Below, one piece after another: positions 8,333 through 17,380 of a DNA stretch of 64,000 nt. The notes under the pieces were generated by a model, which was given only the letters and a program-made list of their open reading frames with translations, was not told the DNA's origin and made no database searches. Every line of letters begins with the position of its first letter. Within the stretch, counting starts at the first letter, position 1. Source of the DNA: Acidobacteriota bacterium. Lineage in GTDB: Bacteria > Acidobacteriota > Terriglobia > Acidiferrales > UBA7541. The stretch lies in assembly GCA_021832085.1 (NCBI GenBank), contig JAKBLM010000002.1, forward strand, positions 98,400 through 162,399, read 5' to 3'. The translations under genes were made by a program, and so were the position numbers.

Positions 8333-8521
8333 AGGCCTATTTGCGGGGTCAGCAAGCGGGGATTGCGAGAAACAACGAAAGAGACGGGGCTTGATCGCAA
8401 CACGATAAGGGGGGTTGTCAACGGCAAGAAGGTAAAACCCTCAACACTAGCGAAGGTGGTGGCCGGGTTACGGGGAACAGCCGGGCGGCTTGCGACAGGG
8501 CCTGGGGAATACAGACCTTAG
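8333..8521 (+). pseudogene. Remnant of a small XRE-like HTH protein
   Basis: An open stretch following a TGA at 8330 translates to an HTH-like core (LRETTKETGLDRNTIRGVV, then NGKKVKPSTLAKVVAGL), the pattern of a Cro/C1-type DNA-binding domain. It ends at TAG 8519-8521 soon after the domain. No ATG/GTG with a ribosome site precedes it in this frame; a neighbouring frame just upstream reads MKAYLRGQQAG and would join it only through a frameshift near 8350. I read this as a frameshifted or 5'-truncated regulator gene. A short functional peptide cannot be excluded. Confidence 0.45.
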
Positions 8522-8583
8522 GGGGATCCCGTTCACTCTCGGCGCGTCTTGGAGTTCCATCCGCGGCTCAGTACACGGGTACC

Positions 8584-9492
8584 CTATTTTTGCCTGCACC
8601 ACTCCTCGTGGCCACGAAGAAAGAAATGATCCGTGCAACCCGGTGGCAGGTACCGCGGTATCGGAAGTGGATCACCCGGTCTCCATTTGCCAAAGTGCTC
8701 CAAGATATTTGGCATCTCAGAATCGATCACTGCCAGCGGATTTCCGTCCCCATAAAGAGTGGCGCTCCTATATCGCAGCGCACGATGTGAATATGGATTT
8801 TCCCTGTTCCAAGGATAGACGGAGATCCAGTACGCGTACGGCGCCGACGAAGTCGGTTCGGCCACGACGATATCGCCGCGCAGCGGGCCGTGCTCCAACA
8901 ATACGGTTTCCTGGTTACGGTTACTACCGGTGTCGTTAGAGAAGACGGACTTAAATTGGTTTTCCTGGCTGTCATACATGAAGACTTGAGTGTAAATAGC
9001 ATGGTTTCCATCGCCACCGGATGGCGATCCTGTTTTTACCAACAGAAGCGGATAAGCGTGGTTTGGGCGGGCAAAGGCCACCTTGGCCGCGTAAAAGTGA
9101 ACCGGGATGGAAACCCAAGACAGGAATGGCGGCTTGCGTGGCAGTGTGTATTTGCAGTGTGGCGTTAATTTGTTCACAAAGCACGCTGCTAACGACCCGC
9201 CGTCAACTGTCCGTGAGAATGCGTTATGCCGAGATCCTGGCAAGGCGGCTACGACAAAAGTCCACTGAGTTCGCGTCCCAAAGGGGCGAGTCAGGTCGAG
9301 GCGGTCAACGATATGAGCGCTCTCGCCGTGCCAAGTGGGTAGCGAGGCGATTACACGCCGATTGATCTCTACTGATGGAATTTTCGCGGTGGTTTGACTT
9401 GCCAATGCTCGAGGAGATGGCACAGCCAGGAGTAACAGGCACAACAAGGCCGATTGTTTGAGGGCTAGCAAGCAGCTACGCGTATCCAGCAT
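8584..9492 (-). CDS. Hypothetical secreted protein
   Basis: A 302-residue protein that I do not recognise. It starts with a hydrophobic signal sequence (LLCLLLLAVPSPRALAS, likely cleaved near residue 32). The mature part is rich in aromatic residues, Pro and Gly, with four cysteines (in LAACFVNKL, THPHCKY-like HCKY, GCTDHF and the C-terminal EWCRQK), consistent with an exported, disulfide-bonded domain. No catalytic signature is visible. An AGAGG ribosome site precedes the ATG. A copy of the dispersed repeat lies about 80 bases upstream, and the next gene upstream is another orphan secreted protein with the same arrangement. Confidence 0.7.
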   Translation of the reverse strand: MLDTRSCLLALKQSALLCLLLLAVPSPRALASQTTAKIPSVEINRRVIASLPTWHGESAHIVDRLDLTRPFGTRTQWTFVVAALPGSRHNAFSRTVDGGSLAACFVNKLTPHCKYTLPRKPPFLSWVSIPVHFYAAKVAFARPNHAYPLLLVKTGSPSGGDGNHAIYTQVFMYDSQENQFKSVFSNDTGSNRNQETVLLEHGPLRGDIVVAEPTSSAPYAYWISVYPWNRENPYSHRALRYRSATLYGDGNPLAVIDSEMPNILEHFGKWRPGDPLPIPRYLPPGCTDHFFLRGHEEWCRQK

Positions 9493-9820
9493 ATTGAGCC
9501 TCTGGACGCTGAAAGTAAGGAGCGACCGGCCTCTGGCCTCTCTTGAGATGACGCAGTCGGCCGAGCACTGCTCTCATCCGGGATTTCCGTTATGGACTCC
9601 GGCCCGGCCAACAACATACGCCCGACCGCGCCCGAGGGCAACCGCCAGGCGGGTCTTCTCTGCTCGAAGCTTCCAGCGTTGGCCGGACTTGCCAGCTTTT
9701 GCCATGGCCGAGAACGCCAAAGCGTAAAGCGGCCTCCGCCTCTTGATAGTTTTCTTGTCGCTTTCCTGAAGCGCGGTCCCAGGGCGCAATCCGCTGCGGC
9801 TGAGCACTCAGGGAGCACGG
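9493..9820. other. Intergenic stretch carrying a repeat copy
   Basis: This 328-base gap upstream of the 8584-9492 gene is mostly occupied by dispersed repeat copy 2. Next to it, at about 9528-9560, is a short CTCTCTTGAGATGACG motif that resembles low-complexity intergenic repeats near 13590 and 16140. No gene is supported. Confidence 0.5.
9576..9728 (+). repeat. Dispersed imperfect repeat, copy 2
   Basis: Begins with GATTTCCGTTATGGACTCC, CCAACAACATACGCC and GAGGGCAACCGCC blocks and ends near CGAGAACGCCAAAGCG. It closely matches the copy at 10453 over its first 70 bases and is looser afterwards. Confidence 0.7.
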
Positions 9821-10450
9821 CTAATTGCAGGGCGAAGACGTAATGCGTGGCTCTTTTAGGTGAAGGACAACGCCATTTTTGAGCGGGGCCCAGTCTGCAT
9901 CGTAACAAGCCACTCGCCGGTAGTGGTCACGGGCATAACGGTAAAACTTGAGCCACTCGTCGGTGGCAGAACTGTGCATGTTAACCACCAAATCTTTAAA
10001 CCCATTTGTTGTGGTTTTCTGTATGTTGAAGCTCTGACCGATTGAAAAGATCAGCAGCCTGTAACCGTGCGAGGTCTTCCGAAAGAACCACAGCGGGCAA
10101 TTCCCGTCCGCCGTACAAAAACCCCTTACCGTCGCAACGACGTCGCGTGGGTCCTTTTCGTCTGGCTTCAGGCGAATCATTTTGATCTCTGCGTTCAGAG
10201 CTGCTTGCCTCGCCTGATCCGCAGACGCCATATCCGTATCGTAGAGGTCCGGCGGACCCATGTGTGCCTGGATAGCCTTGGCGAGTGCGGCTCTGTCGGA
10301 ATGTGGCATATTGGCATCTTTCACGCGCGAGCTTGAATAAGATAAATACCGCGATTTGTGCCAATCCCAGTGGAGCACCCGCGGCGCTCTCGGCGGTGAG
10401 GCCGCCTGAAAAAGCAGCAAGCACATCAGCAGCTGGAGGCAGGTGTTCAT
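9821..10450 (-). CDS. Hypothetical secreted protein
   Basis: A 209-residue protein from the ATG at 10450. It has a short hydrophobic signal (MNTCLQLLMCLLLFQAAS) and a mature domain with an acidic LYDTDMASADQAR segment, VVATVRGFCTADGNCPLWFF (two cysteines five residues apart) and a C-terminal YRYARDHYRRVACYDADW. No family recognised. The start was preferred over the longer upstream frame because that frame runs through the dispersed repeat, whereas this ATG opens a proper signal peptide. Like the next gene downstream, it is an isolated secreted orphan preceded by a copy of the repeat. Confidence 0.65.
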   Translation of the reverse strand: MNTCLQLLMCLLLFQAASPPRAPRVLHWDWHKSRYLSYSSSRVKDANMPHSDRAALAKAIQAHMGPPDLYDTDMASADQARQAALNAEIKMIRLKPDEKDPRDVVATVRGFCTADGNCPLWFFRKTSHGYRLLIFSIGQSFNIQKTTTNGFKDLVVNMHSSATDEWLKFYRYARDHYRRVACYDADWAPLKNGVVLHLKEPRITSSPCN

Positions 10451-10452
10451 CG

Positions 10453-10600
10453 TGATTTCCGTTATGGACTCCGGCCCAGCCAACAACATACGCCTGACCG
10501 CCTCCGAGGGCAATCGCCGGCCGGGTTGCCATCGCTTGGGGGTTCCGGCGCCAAACGAACGAGCCAGTTCTGCCGCTGCCGGGAACACCGGAGCGCACGA
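10453..10600 (+). repeat. Dispersed imperfect repeat, copy 3
   Basis: Matches copy 2 through GATTTCCGTTATGGACTCC, CCAACAACATACGCC and GAGGGCAA-CGCC, and shares AACGAACGAGCC-GTT-TGCC with copy 1. It abuts the start codon of the 9821-10450 gene, so its reverse strand is that gene's immediate leader. Confidence 0.7.
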
Positions 10601-10775
10601 AAGCGTCGCACACACGCTGGCACGAGCGTTGCACGCTGGCAATGCGCCCGCCGCGCATATGCGGCAGGAGTCGGAGAGCGCGAAATGCACCACATACGCC
10701 ACGGGCGAATACCATGCGAAGGGCCGAGGGGGTGGTCCATTTTTTGCGGCCGTAGACGCTAACCCGTGGAAGCTT

Positions 10776-10805
10776 TGACCCTTGCTGAAAACGGGGCCTA
10801 TACTG
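10776..10805 (+). promoter_or_regulatory. Sigma-70-type promoter of the thiolase gene
   Basis: TTGACC (10776-10781) and TATACT (10800-10805) are separated by 18 bases, and the ATG of the thiolase gene lies 38 bases downstream, preceded by an AAGGAG ribosome site. Confidence 0.65.
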
Positions 10806-10842
10806 GCGGGTACAAACGACAAGCGGACGCGGAAGGAGAATC

Positions 10843-12024
10843 ATGGAAAATACGGTGATTTTGAGTGCGGTGCGCACACCTGTGGGCAAATTTCTCGGCG
10901 GCCTCTCGCCGCTGGCGGCAACCAGGCTGGGCGCGGTGGCCGTACGCGCGGCGGTGGAGCGCGCCGGGATCGATCCGAATCTGGTGGATGAAATCATCAT
11001 GGGCAACGTGCTGCCGGCCGGCCTGGGACAGAACCCGGCGCGGCAGGCAGGACTTTTCGGCGGACTGAACAACCGCGTGGCCGCGATGACGATTAATAAA
11101 GTTTGCGGCTCGGGACTGAAATCGGTTGCGTTGGCCGATCAGGCGATCCGACTGGGCGAAACAGAAGTGGAAGTGGCCGGCGGCATGGAATCGATGTCGA
11201 ATTCGCCCTACCTGCTGAAAGGCGCGCGGACCGGCTATCGGCTCGGGCACGGCGAAGCGGTCGACTCGATGATCTTCGACGGCCTGTGGGACATCTACGA
11301 GGATTTCCACATGGGCATGACCGCCGAACTGGTTGCCGATAAATACAAGATTTCGCGCGAGGAGCAGGACAAATTCGCGTTCGAAAGCCATCAGCGCGCG
11401 GTGCGCGCGATGAATTCCGGCCTCTTCGATTCGCAGATCGTGGCCGTGGAAGTGCCGGCGAAAAAGGGCCAGACGATCAGCGTCACGAAGGACGAATCGC
11501 CACGCGCGGACACTTCGCTCGAGGCCCTGGCGAAGCTGAAGCCGGCATTCAAGAAGGACGGCACGGTGACAGCGGGCAACGCGCCGGGAACGAATGACGG
11601 CGCCGCGGCCCTCGTGCTCACCAGCGAAAAGAATGCTTCGAAGCTGGGCAAGACGCCGATCGCGCGCGTCGTGGCCCAGGCCGTCGGCGGCGTCGAGCCG
11701 AAATGGGTGATGATGGCGCCGGTCCAAGCCGTGGAAAAGCTGCTGAAAAAGACCGGCTGGGACCGCGACAAGGACGTCGACCTGATCGAACTGAACGAGG
11801 CGTTTTCGGTGCAGGCGCTGGCGGTGATGCGCGAGCTCAAGCTCAACCCGGAAAAGGTGAACGTGAATGGCGGCGCGGTGGCGCTGGGCCATCCGATCGG
11901 CGCTTCGGGCGCGCGGATCCTGGTGACGCTGCTCCACGAAATGCAGCGGCGCAACGTGAAGCGCGGCATCGCGGCGCTGTGCCTGGGCGGCGGGAACGCC
12001 GTGGCGCTGGCTGTGGAGCGCTAG
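10843..12024 (+). CDS. atoB: Acetyl-CoA C-acetyltransferase (thiolase)
   Basis: A 393-residue thiolase of normal length. The acyl-accepting Cys88 is in KVCGSGLKS, His350 in [15 protein letters not shown], and the second catalytic Cys380 in ALCLGGGNA. The enzyme condenses two acetyl-CoA to acetoacetyl-CoA or runs the reverse in beta-oxidation; the compact length and the [10 protein letters not shown] opening favour the biosynthetic/degradative AtoB/PhaA type over long-chain FadA. A strong ribosome site (GGAAGGAG) and the promoter at 10776 indicate independent transcription. With the 3-hydroxyacyl-CoA dehydrogenase at 16.4 kb and the CoA-transferase at 43.5 kb it makes a plausible C4-CoA pathway, though the genes are not contiguous. 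Confidence 0.94.
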   Translation: MENTVILSAVRTPVGKFLGGLSPLAATRLGAVAVRAAVERAGIDPNLVDEIIMGNVLPAGLGQNPARQAGLFGGLNNRVAAMTINKVCGSGLKSVALADQAIRLGETEVEVAGGMESMSNSPYLLKGARTGYRLGHGEAVDSMIFDGLWDIYEDFHMGMTAELVADKYKISREEQDKFAFESHQRAVRAMNSGLFDSQIVAVEVPAKKGQTISVTKDESPRADTSLEALAKLKPAFKKDGTVTAGNAPGTNDGAAALVLTSEKNASKLGKTPIARVVAQAVGGVEPKWVMMAPVQAVEKLLKKTGWDRDKDVDLIELNEAFSVQALAVMRELKLNPEKVNVNGGAVALGHPIGASGARILVTLLHEMQRRNVKRGIAALCLGGGNAVALAVER

Positions 12025-12094
12025 GCAGCCTCCGACTGCGAAGCCCGGTGGCTGTGAAAGCGGTCTGATCCTGATTTTTTAGCGGAGGTCGAGA

Positions 12095-12640
12095 ATGACC
12101 GCCACGTTGCTCGCCGTGTTGCTTGCCGTTTCGGCGCCTTACACCGCGGGGGCACGGGCACCCGCGGGTCCCGGCTGCGGCCCACCCAGCGTCAAGTTTG
12201 ACGTGAAGACCGAGAAGAAACCGAAGACGGCGCCCGTGTCACGGTCCGGGAAAGCGATTGTGTTTTTTCTCCAGGACGATTTGAAATTCGGCTCCAGGCC
12301 GCGGCCGACGACACGGTTTGGTATCGACGGGACCTGGGTGGGCGCCACGCATGCCAATTCGTATTTTTTCGCCTTGGTGGATCCCGGCGAGCACCATGTT
12401 TGCGCGAATTGGCAGTCCCGGGTCATCTTGTTTAGTCCGACGCGATCGACCGCGGCGACCCATTTCAAAGCTGTGGCGGGGAAAGTCTATTATTTTCGGG
12501 CACGGGACATCGCGATTTTCGATCATCCGGGTGGAGCGCTCTTATACGAACCGGAGGTTCGGTTGTCCGCCCTGGATGCCGACGAGGCGCGCGTTCTGAT
12601 GGGTTCGTTTTCTTACAGCTTGTCTCACCCGAAGAAGTGA
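12095..12640 (+). CDS. Secreted DUF2846-like protein
   Basis: A 181-residue exported protein. A signal peptide (LLAVLLAVSAPYTAGARA) is followed by a domain opening with GKAIVFFLQDD, then GIDGTWVGATHANSYFFALVDPGEHHVCA, the strand-turn pattern of DUF2846 (a beta-sandwich found in periplasmic or lipoprotein contexts). The function of the family is unknown. A GCGGAGG ribosome site precedes the ATG. Its stop abuts the GTG start of the next gene, so the two are probably co-transcribed even though their products look unrelated. Confidence 0.7.
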   Translation: MTATLLAVLLAVSAPYTAGARAPAGPGCGPPSVKFDVKTEKKPKTAPVSRSGKAIVFFLQDDLKFGSRPRPTTRFGIDGTWVGATHANSYFFALVDPGEHHVCANWQSRVILFSPTRSTAATHFKAVAGKVYYFRARDIAIFDHPGGALLYEPEVRLSALDADEARVLMGSFSYSLSHPKK

Positions 12641-13294
12641 GTGGCGCAACTTATGTTCTGTCCCAACTGCGGAGTGGAGTACAGGCCCGGATTCACGCAT
12701 TGCAACGACTGCGACGTGGATCTGGTTGAGGAGCTGCCCGCGGAAGGCGAGCCGGCCGAAGGCGAAGCGGAGGGCGAGAAGGAAGCGCTCGAACTGCTCT
12801 GGCGCGGCACGCAGGGCGGCGTCTTCAACGCGATCGCCGGGGCGCTCGACGAGGCCGGGATTCGCTACAACCGCGAGAAGCTCGACGCGCGGCTGACTTT
12901 CAGCTCCGGCTACGCACCGCTCGACGTCTGGGTACCGGCGGCGCAGCTCGACGCGGCGCGCAAAGTGCTCGACGAAACGCTCGCGCAGATCGCGCAGCCG
13001 ATCCAGGACAGCGATTCTTCTTCCTCCTATGCCGACAGCGTGGAGGGTGAGGAGTGGTCCGAAACGCCGGGCATCGTCGAGGAGCCGCACCCGGAGGACG
13101 CCACCGCCGAGGTGTGGAAGGGCGACGAGGAAGCGATGGGGCAGTTTCTGAAGTCGTGCCTGGCGGCGAACGGGATCGGCTGCTACGTTGACAGCGAAGA
13201 CCCGAAAGCGGTAGCCGTGCGCGTGCTGCCCGAAGAGGAAGCGCGGGCGCACGAGATCGTGCGCCAGGTCGTCGAAGGGATACCACCGGCATAG
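12641..13294 (+). CDS. Zinc-ribbon protein with tandem DUF2007-like domains
   Basis: A 217-residue cytoplasmic protein. CPNCG near residue 7 and CNDCD near residue 22 form a four-cysteine zinc ribbon. After an acidic linker come two similar alpha/beta domains, LELLWRGTQGGVFNAIAGAL and AEVWKGDEEAMGQFLKSCL, each followed by a strand ending in VWVP or VRVLPEE, the layout of DUF2007 (putative signal-transducing, GlnB-like ferredoxin fold). The GTG at 12641 immediately follows the previous stop; an ATG four codons later (MFCPNCG) is an alternative start. No partner is evident. Confidence 0.75.
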   Translation: MAQLMFCPNCGVEYRPGFTHCNDCDVDLVEELPAEGEPAEGEAEGEKEALELLWRGTQGGVFNAIAGALDEAGIRYNREKLDARLTFSSGYAPLDVWVPAAQLDAARKVLDETLAQIAQPIQDSDSSSSYADSVEGEEWSETPGIVEEPHPEDATAEVWKGDEEAMGQFLKSCLAANGIGCYVDSEDPKAVAVRVLPEEEARAHEIVRQVVEGIPPA

Positions 13295-13665
13295 GCAAAC
13301 GAAGGGCTCCGATCCCGACTCTGGTCGCGCGAACCGGAGCGGGCCTTCCTGAAAGGCGGCTCCCTACAAACCAGCCATCATTTCTCGACGCCGAGGCGAG
13401 AAAGGACCTGTTTGCGAACGCCGCTCCCCGTAAAATTCACGAAAATGAACACGAGCGGCCGATACGCGCTTGGCTTCGACAGCCGTGCCAACGATAATTC
13501 GCCAGGATGCGAAATCCGAAACGCCGGCGAATTGCGCAAAGTAGATCCCGCCCGGTTGCGTCGGGACTCCCTGCGGTCGCCGCAGAGGGCTTTGCTCGGG
13601 ATGACAGACTTACAAATAGAAACTCCTTTCCCCAGTGTGCCGAGCGCAGGTGAGAACAGACAACC
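13295..13665. other. Intergenic stretch upstream of GH31
   Basis: A 371-base gap. It contains a CGGGACTCCCTGCGGTCGCC then GCTCGGGATGACAG stretch (about 13559-13606) that resembles short intergenic repeats near 9535 and 16127, but no convincing gene. A GAGC-type purine run before the ATG at 13666 is only a weak ribosome site. Confidence 0.5.
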
Positions 13666-15882
13666 ATGGGAAAACCAATCGACCGAAGGCAGGTGCTGAA
13701 AGCGATAGGAGCGGCCGCTGCGGCAGGGCTGTTGCCGGCGGAACTGGCGTTTGCCGACCGCGGCCCGCGCGTCGCAGGGCAGGATACCGAGATTCAGATC
13801 ACGACGATCAGCGCGCGGATGTTTCGCCTGGGCATTCGGCCGCTCGTAGAGGTCCAGCCCGCAGCGATTGCGCACGACGGCTCGCTGGTGCGGGCATCGT
13901 GGGGCACGCGGCAGGAAGAGTTGCGCGGCGAGTTTGCCGCGCGCACGGTTACCTGCGGGGATCTCCGCGTGCGCATCGAGCCGCGCCCGCTCCGCTTCGC
14001 GGTGGAATCGGCGCAGGGCGATCCGATTCAGCGGCTGGCTGTGGACGAAGCGACGGGCGCCGTCACGTTCGCCACGGGAGAGGCGCCGCTGCTGGGTCTG
14101 GGCGAGGGCGGCAAGCAATTCGACCGCCGCGGGTCCTTTTTCCCGATGCGCAATGGCGAGGGAGTGCCGGATCTTGCGACGGCCGGCGCCCGCCTGCCGA
14201 TCCCCTGGATCATCGGCACTGGCGGCTGGGCGCTTTTTTTCCACCAGCCGTTCGGCTCCTTCGATTTCACCGGGCCCGAGAGCCGGTTTCTGCCCGTGAG
14301 CGGAGCGCCGTTGCCGCTCGACCTCTTTTTCGTGGGCTCGAAGGAGCCGGCGACGATCATGGCCGAATATGCGAGGCTGACCGGCTACCCGGAGATGCCG
14401 CCGCTCTGGAGCCTGGGCTACCAGCAGTCCCACCGCACGATCACGAGCCCGGAAGAGGTTCTCGACGAGGCGGCGAAATTCCGCAGGCTTAAGCTGCCTT
14501 GTGACGCGCTGATCTATCTGGGCACCGGCTTCTGCCCCTCGGGCTGGAACACGGCCAACGGCTCGTTCGACTGGAACGCGCGCGTCTTTCCCGATCCGCG
14601 GAAGATGATCCAGCAGTTTCATGAGGAGCATTTCAAGGTGGTGCTGCACGTGGTGATCCTGGCGCGCAAGCTCACCGGCACCGTCTACGAGAAATGCGAC
14701 CTCGCCCGCTTCAACGACGAGCGCGCCAGCTGTTATTGGGACGAGCATCGGCGGGATTTCGCCATGGGCGTCGACGGCTGGTGGGCGGATGAAGGTGACG
14801 CGCTCGACATCGCTTCGCGGCTCGACCGCAACCGCATGTACTGGGACGGGCCGCAGATGGACCGGCCAAACGTGCGCCCCTACGCCTTGAACCGGAACGG
14901 CTACGCCGGGATGCAGCGCTACGCTTCCTTTGTGTGGTCGGGCGACACCGAATCGACCTGGGAAACCTTGCGCGTGCAGGTAGCCAACGGCATCAATACG
15001 GGCCTGAGCGGCATTCCCTATTGGGGCACCGACATCGGCGGCTTTGTGCCAACCAAGGAATTCACCGCCGAGCTTTACCTGCGCTGGTTTCAATTCGGCG
15101 CCTTTTGCACCCTGTTCCGTTGCCACGGCCGCACGTGGATGTTGCGGTTGCCGTGGGGATGGGACATGGGAAATCCCGGACCCGTCGAGTCGCGCTTTGT
15201 GCCGCCCGACAGCGAACTGCACAACAAGAGCGTGGAACCGATTTGCCGCAAGTACATGAACCTGCGCTACCGCATGCTGCCGTATACCTACAGCACCATG
15301 CGCGAAGGCACCCGGACCGGCCTGCCGGTGATGCGCTCACTCTGGCTGCACTATCCCGACGACCCGGTGGCCGTGGCGCGGGACGACGAATACCTCTGGG
15401 GCCGCGACATCCTGGTGGCGCCGGTCTTCGAGAAGGGCGCGACCTCGCGCCGGCTCTATCTGCCGCGCGGCCGCTGGTACGATTTCTGGACCGGCGAAGC
15501 TCTCGATGGCGGCCGGGAAATCACTCGCGCCGTGAACCTGGAGACGATGCCGCTCTTCCTTCGCGCCGGAGCGATCCTACCACTCGGCCCGGTGAAACAG
15601 TACGTCGAGGAAAAGGTTGAGGGACCGCTTTCGATCACGATCTATCCCGGAGCGGACGGTTCGTTTTTCCTCTACGAGGACGACGGCGAGTCGTTCGATT
15701 ACCACCAGGGTGTGTGGATGGGCGTCGAGATGCGCTGGGACGACGCCGGGCGCGTCTTCCGGATGCGGCTGGCCGATGGCTCGCAAATGCTGCCGCCGCT
15801 TCAGCGCGCCATGGAAATCCACTTAATGCAAGAGACGCGGCGGGCGGTCTTCGAGGGACGCCCGGTCGAAGTCTCCTTCTGA
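13666..15882 (+). CDS. GH31 alpha-glycosidase, Tat-type exported
   Basis: A 738-residue glycoside hydrolase family 31 protein. The N-terminus (RRQVLKAIGAAAAAGLLPA) is a twin-arginine-type signal, so the folded enzyme is probably sent to the periplasm. The N-terminal beta-sandwich ends near residue 220. The (beta/alpha)8 barrel carries YQQSHRTI, the catalytic nucleophile Asp375 in DGWWADEGD, WSGDTESTWE and PYWGTDIGGF. The C-terminal beta domains include GAILPLGP and the final FYLYEDDG-like FFLYEDDGES segment. The family cleaves alpha-glucosides or alpha-xylosides from the non-reducing end; the exact sugar cannot be fixed. It stands alone between two gaps, with no sugar transporter next to it. 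Confidence 0.9.
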   Translation: MGKPIDRRQVLKAIGAAAAAGLLPAELAFADRGPRVAGQDTEIQITTISARMFRLGIRPLVEVQPAAIAHDGSLVRASWGTRQEELRGEFAARTVTCGDLRVRIEPRPLRFAVESAQGDPIQRLAVDEATGAVTFATGEAPLLGLGEGGKQFDRRGSFFPMRNGEGVPDLATAGARLPIPWIIGTGGWALFFHQPFGSFDFTGPESRFLPVSGAPLPLDLFFVGSKEPATIMAEYARLTGYPEMPPLWSLGYQQSHRTITSPEEVLDEAAKFRRLKLPCDALIYLGTGFCPSGWNTANGSFDWNARVFPDPRKMIQQFHEEHFKVVLHVVILARKLTGTVYEKCDLARFNDERASCYWDEHRRDFAMGVDGWWADEGDALDIASRLDRNRMYWDGPQMDRPNVRPYALNRNGYAGMQRYASFVWSGDTESTWETLRVQVANGINTGLSGIPYWGTDIGGFVPTKEFTAELYLRWFQFGAFCTLFRCHGRTWMLRLPWGWDMGNPGPVESRFVPPDSELHNKSVEPICRKYMNLRYRMLPYTYSTMREGTRTGLPVMRSLWLHYPDDPVAVARDDEYLWGRDILVAPVFEKGATSRRLYLPRGRWYDFWTGEALDGGREITRAVNLETMPLFLRAGAILPLGPVKQYVEEKVEGPLSITIYPGADGSFFLYEDDGESFDYHQGVWMGVEMRWDDAGRVFRMRLADGSQMLPPLQRAMEIHLMQETRRAVFEGRPVEVSF

Positions 15883-16426
15883 GCCTTTCCCGGTCTTGCC
15901 TTGGCCGGGACTTTCGGCCGCCCGATTGCGGTTACTCGGCTCCGCCGCGACCGCGGCGGCCGGCGGCATGGGCAAAGCAGGCTGACGTCTGCACTTGATT
16001 TCTCCTGCCGCTGGTGATTTCCTAGAAGCTATTTCAAGTCTCCCATGCGAGTGTCCTGCCACAGCGGTTGGTGGAAGAAGTCGCGATGCCCCCTTGGAGA
16101 GGGAAAGCGGAAAGGGGTGCCCGTAGCAACGGGATGCTTCGCTTCGCTCAGCATGACAAGCGAAGGGAGTTAGTGCGTAAATTTCGGTTACGGCACGCGA
16201 GTTGCTTCCGGACCGAAGCTGCCAGTTAACCGGCCGTTTGTCAGCGCTATCGATTTCCAGGCGAGGCTGCCGCGCCGAGCGCGGCGGAAGCACGAAGCGC
16301 GAATTACTCGCTTCACCGGAATGGCGGCTCGGGACATTCCTTCGGCAGGCAACCAGGGAACCCTGGCGCGAAGGCCGGCGATTTTGAAGCGACCATAAGC
16401 ATGGGCTGCGAATCTGCGGAGGCATC
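15883..16426. other. Intergenic stretch between GH31 and hbd
   Basis: A 544-base gap with no supported gene. It holds a GATGCTTCGCTTCGCTCAGC-ATGACA motif (about 16132-16158), a common kind of intergenic repeat. A GCGGAGG ribosome site for the next gene lies at its right end. Confidence 0.5.
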
Positions 16427-17341
16427 ATGAACCTCGACAATCTCAAGAACGTGGGCGTGGTGGGCGGCGGCACGATGGGCAACGGCATTGCGCACGTCTT
16501 TGCCCGTTCCGGCTACGAGGTGACCCTGTGCGACGTGGAGCAGCGGTTTCTCGATCGCGCTTTCGCCACCATCCAGAAGAACCTCGACCGCGAAATCAAG
16601 CGCGGCAAGCTCGCCGAAGCCGAGAAGCCGGCCGTGCTCGCCCGGCTGCACTTCACCACGAAGATCGGCGATCTGGCCGCGGCGCAGCTGGTCGTCGAAG
16701 CTGTGCCCGAACAGCCCGCACTGAAGAAGCAGGTGCTCGGCGAACTCGGCCGTCAGCTCGGAGAAGGAGCCTTGCTCGCCTCCAATACTTCGTCGATCTC
16801 GATTACCGAACTCGCGCTGGCCACCGGCCACCCCGAGCGCTTCGCCGGCATGCACTTCATGAACCCGGTGCCGATGATGGCGCTGGTGGAGGTGATTCGC
16901 GGCATGGCGACGAGCGACGAGACGTATGGGCTGATCCTGGGCTTGTGCGAGCGGCTGGGCAAGAAGCCGGTGGCCGTGAACGACGCGCCGGGCTTCGTCT
17001 CGAATCGCGTGCTGATGCCGATGATCAACGAAGCGGTCTACACCGTGCTTGAGGGCATCGCCACAATCGAGGCCGTCGACCAGGTGATGAAACTCGGCAT
17101 GAGCCACCCGCTCGGTCCGCTCGAGCTGGGCGACCTGATCGGACTCGACGTCTGCCTGGACATCATGGAAGTGCTGCACCGCGACCTCGGCGATTCGAAA
17201 TACCGGCCATGCCCGCTGCTGCGGAAGATGGTCGCCGCCGGTTGGCTGGGCAGAAAGACGGGGATCGGCTTTTACGTGTACGAAGCCGGCGCCGCGGCGC
17301 CGAATCCCGCGGTGCGCTCGGCCGGCGCTTCCCAGTCGTAG
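16427..17341 (+). CDS. hbd: 3-hydroxybutyryl-CoA dehydrogenase
   Basis: A 304-residue NAD-dependent 3-hydroxyacyl-CoA dehydrogenase. The Rossmann fold opens with [18 protein letters not shown]; the catalytic His-Glu pair lies in [17 protein letters not shown]; the [10 protein letters not shown] hinge and the C-terminal [16 protein letters not shown] and GRKTGIGFY helices complete the family pattern. It interconverts 3-hydroxyacyl-CoA and 3-oxoacyl-CoA, acting next to the thiolase in beta-oxidation or butanoate metabolism. Length matches the single-domain short-chain enzyme, not the fused FadB. A hypothetical gene follows 39 bases downstream and is probably co-transcribed. Confidence 0.94.
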   Translation: MNLDNLKNVGVVGGGTMGNGIAHVFARSGYEVTLCDVEQRFLDRAFATIQKNLDREIKRGKLAEAEKPAVLARLHFTTKIGDLAAAQLVVEAVPEQPALKKQVLGELGRQLGEGALLASNTSSISITELALATGHPERFAGMHFMNPVPMMALVEVIRGMATSDETYGLILGLCERLGKKPVAVNDAPGFVSNRVLMPMINEAVYTVLEGIATIEAVDQVMKLGMSHPLGPLELGDLIGLDVCLDIMEVLHRDLGDSKYRPCPLLRKMVAAGWLGRKTGIGFYVYEAGAAAPNPAVRSAGASQS

Positions 17342-17380
17342 CCACATTCGGCCCCAATCCTCGTCGTCAACGGAGATTGC

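Noticed and set aside
7839..8408. 189-codon plus-strand frame over the repeat and DUF4395 fragment
   Set aside because: It reads the duplicated DUF4395 DNA in the wrong frame and has no ribosome site.
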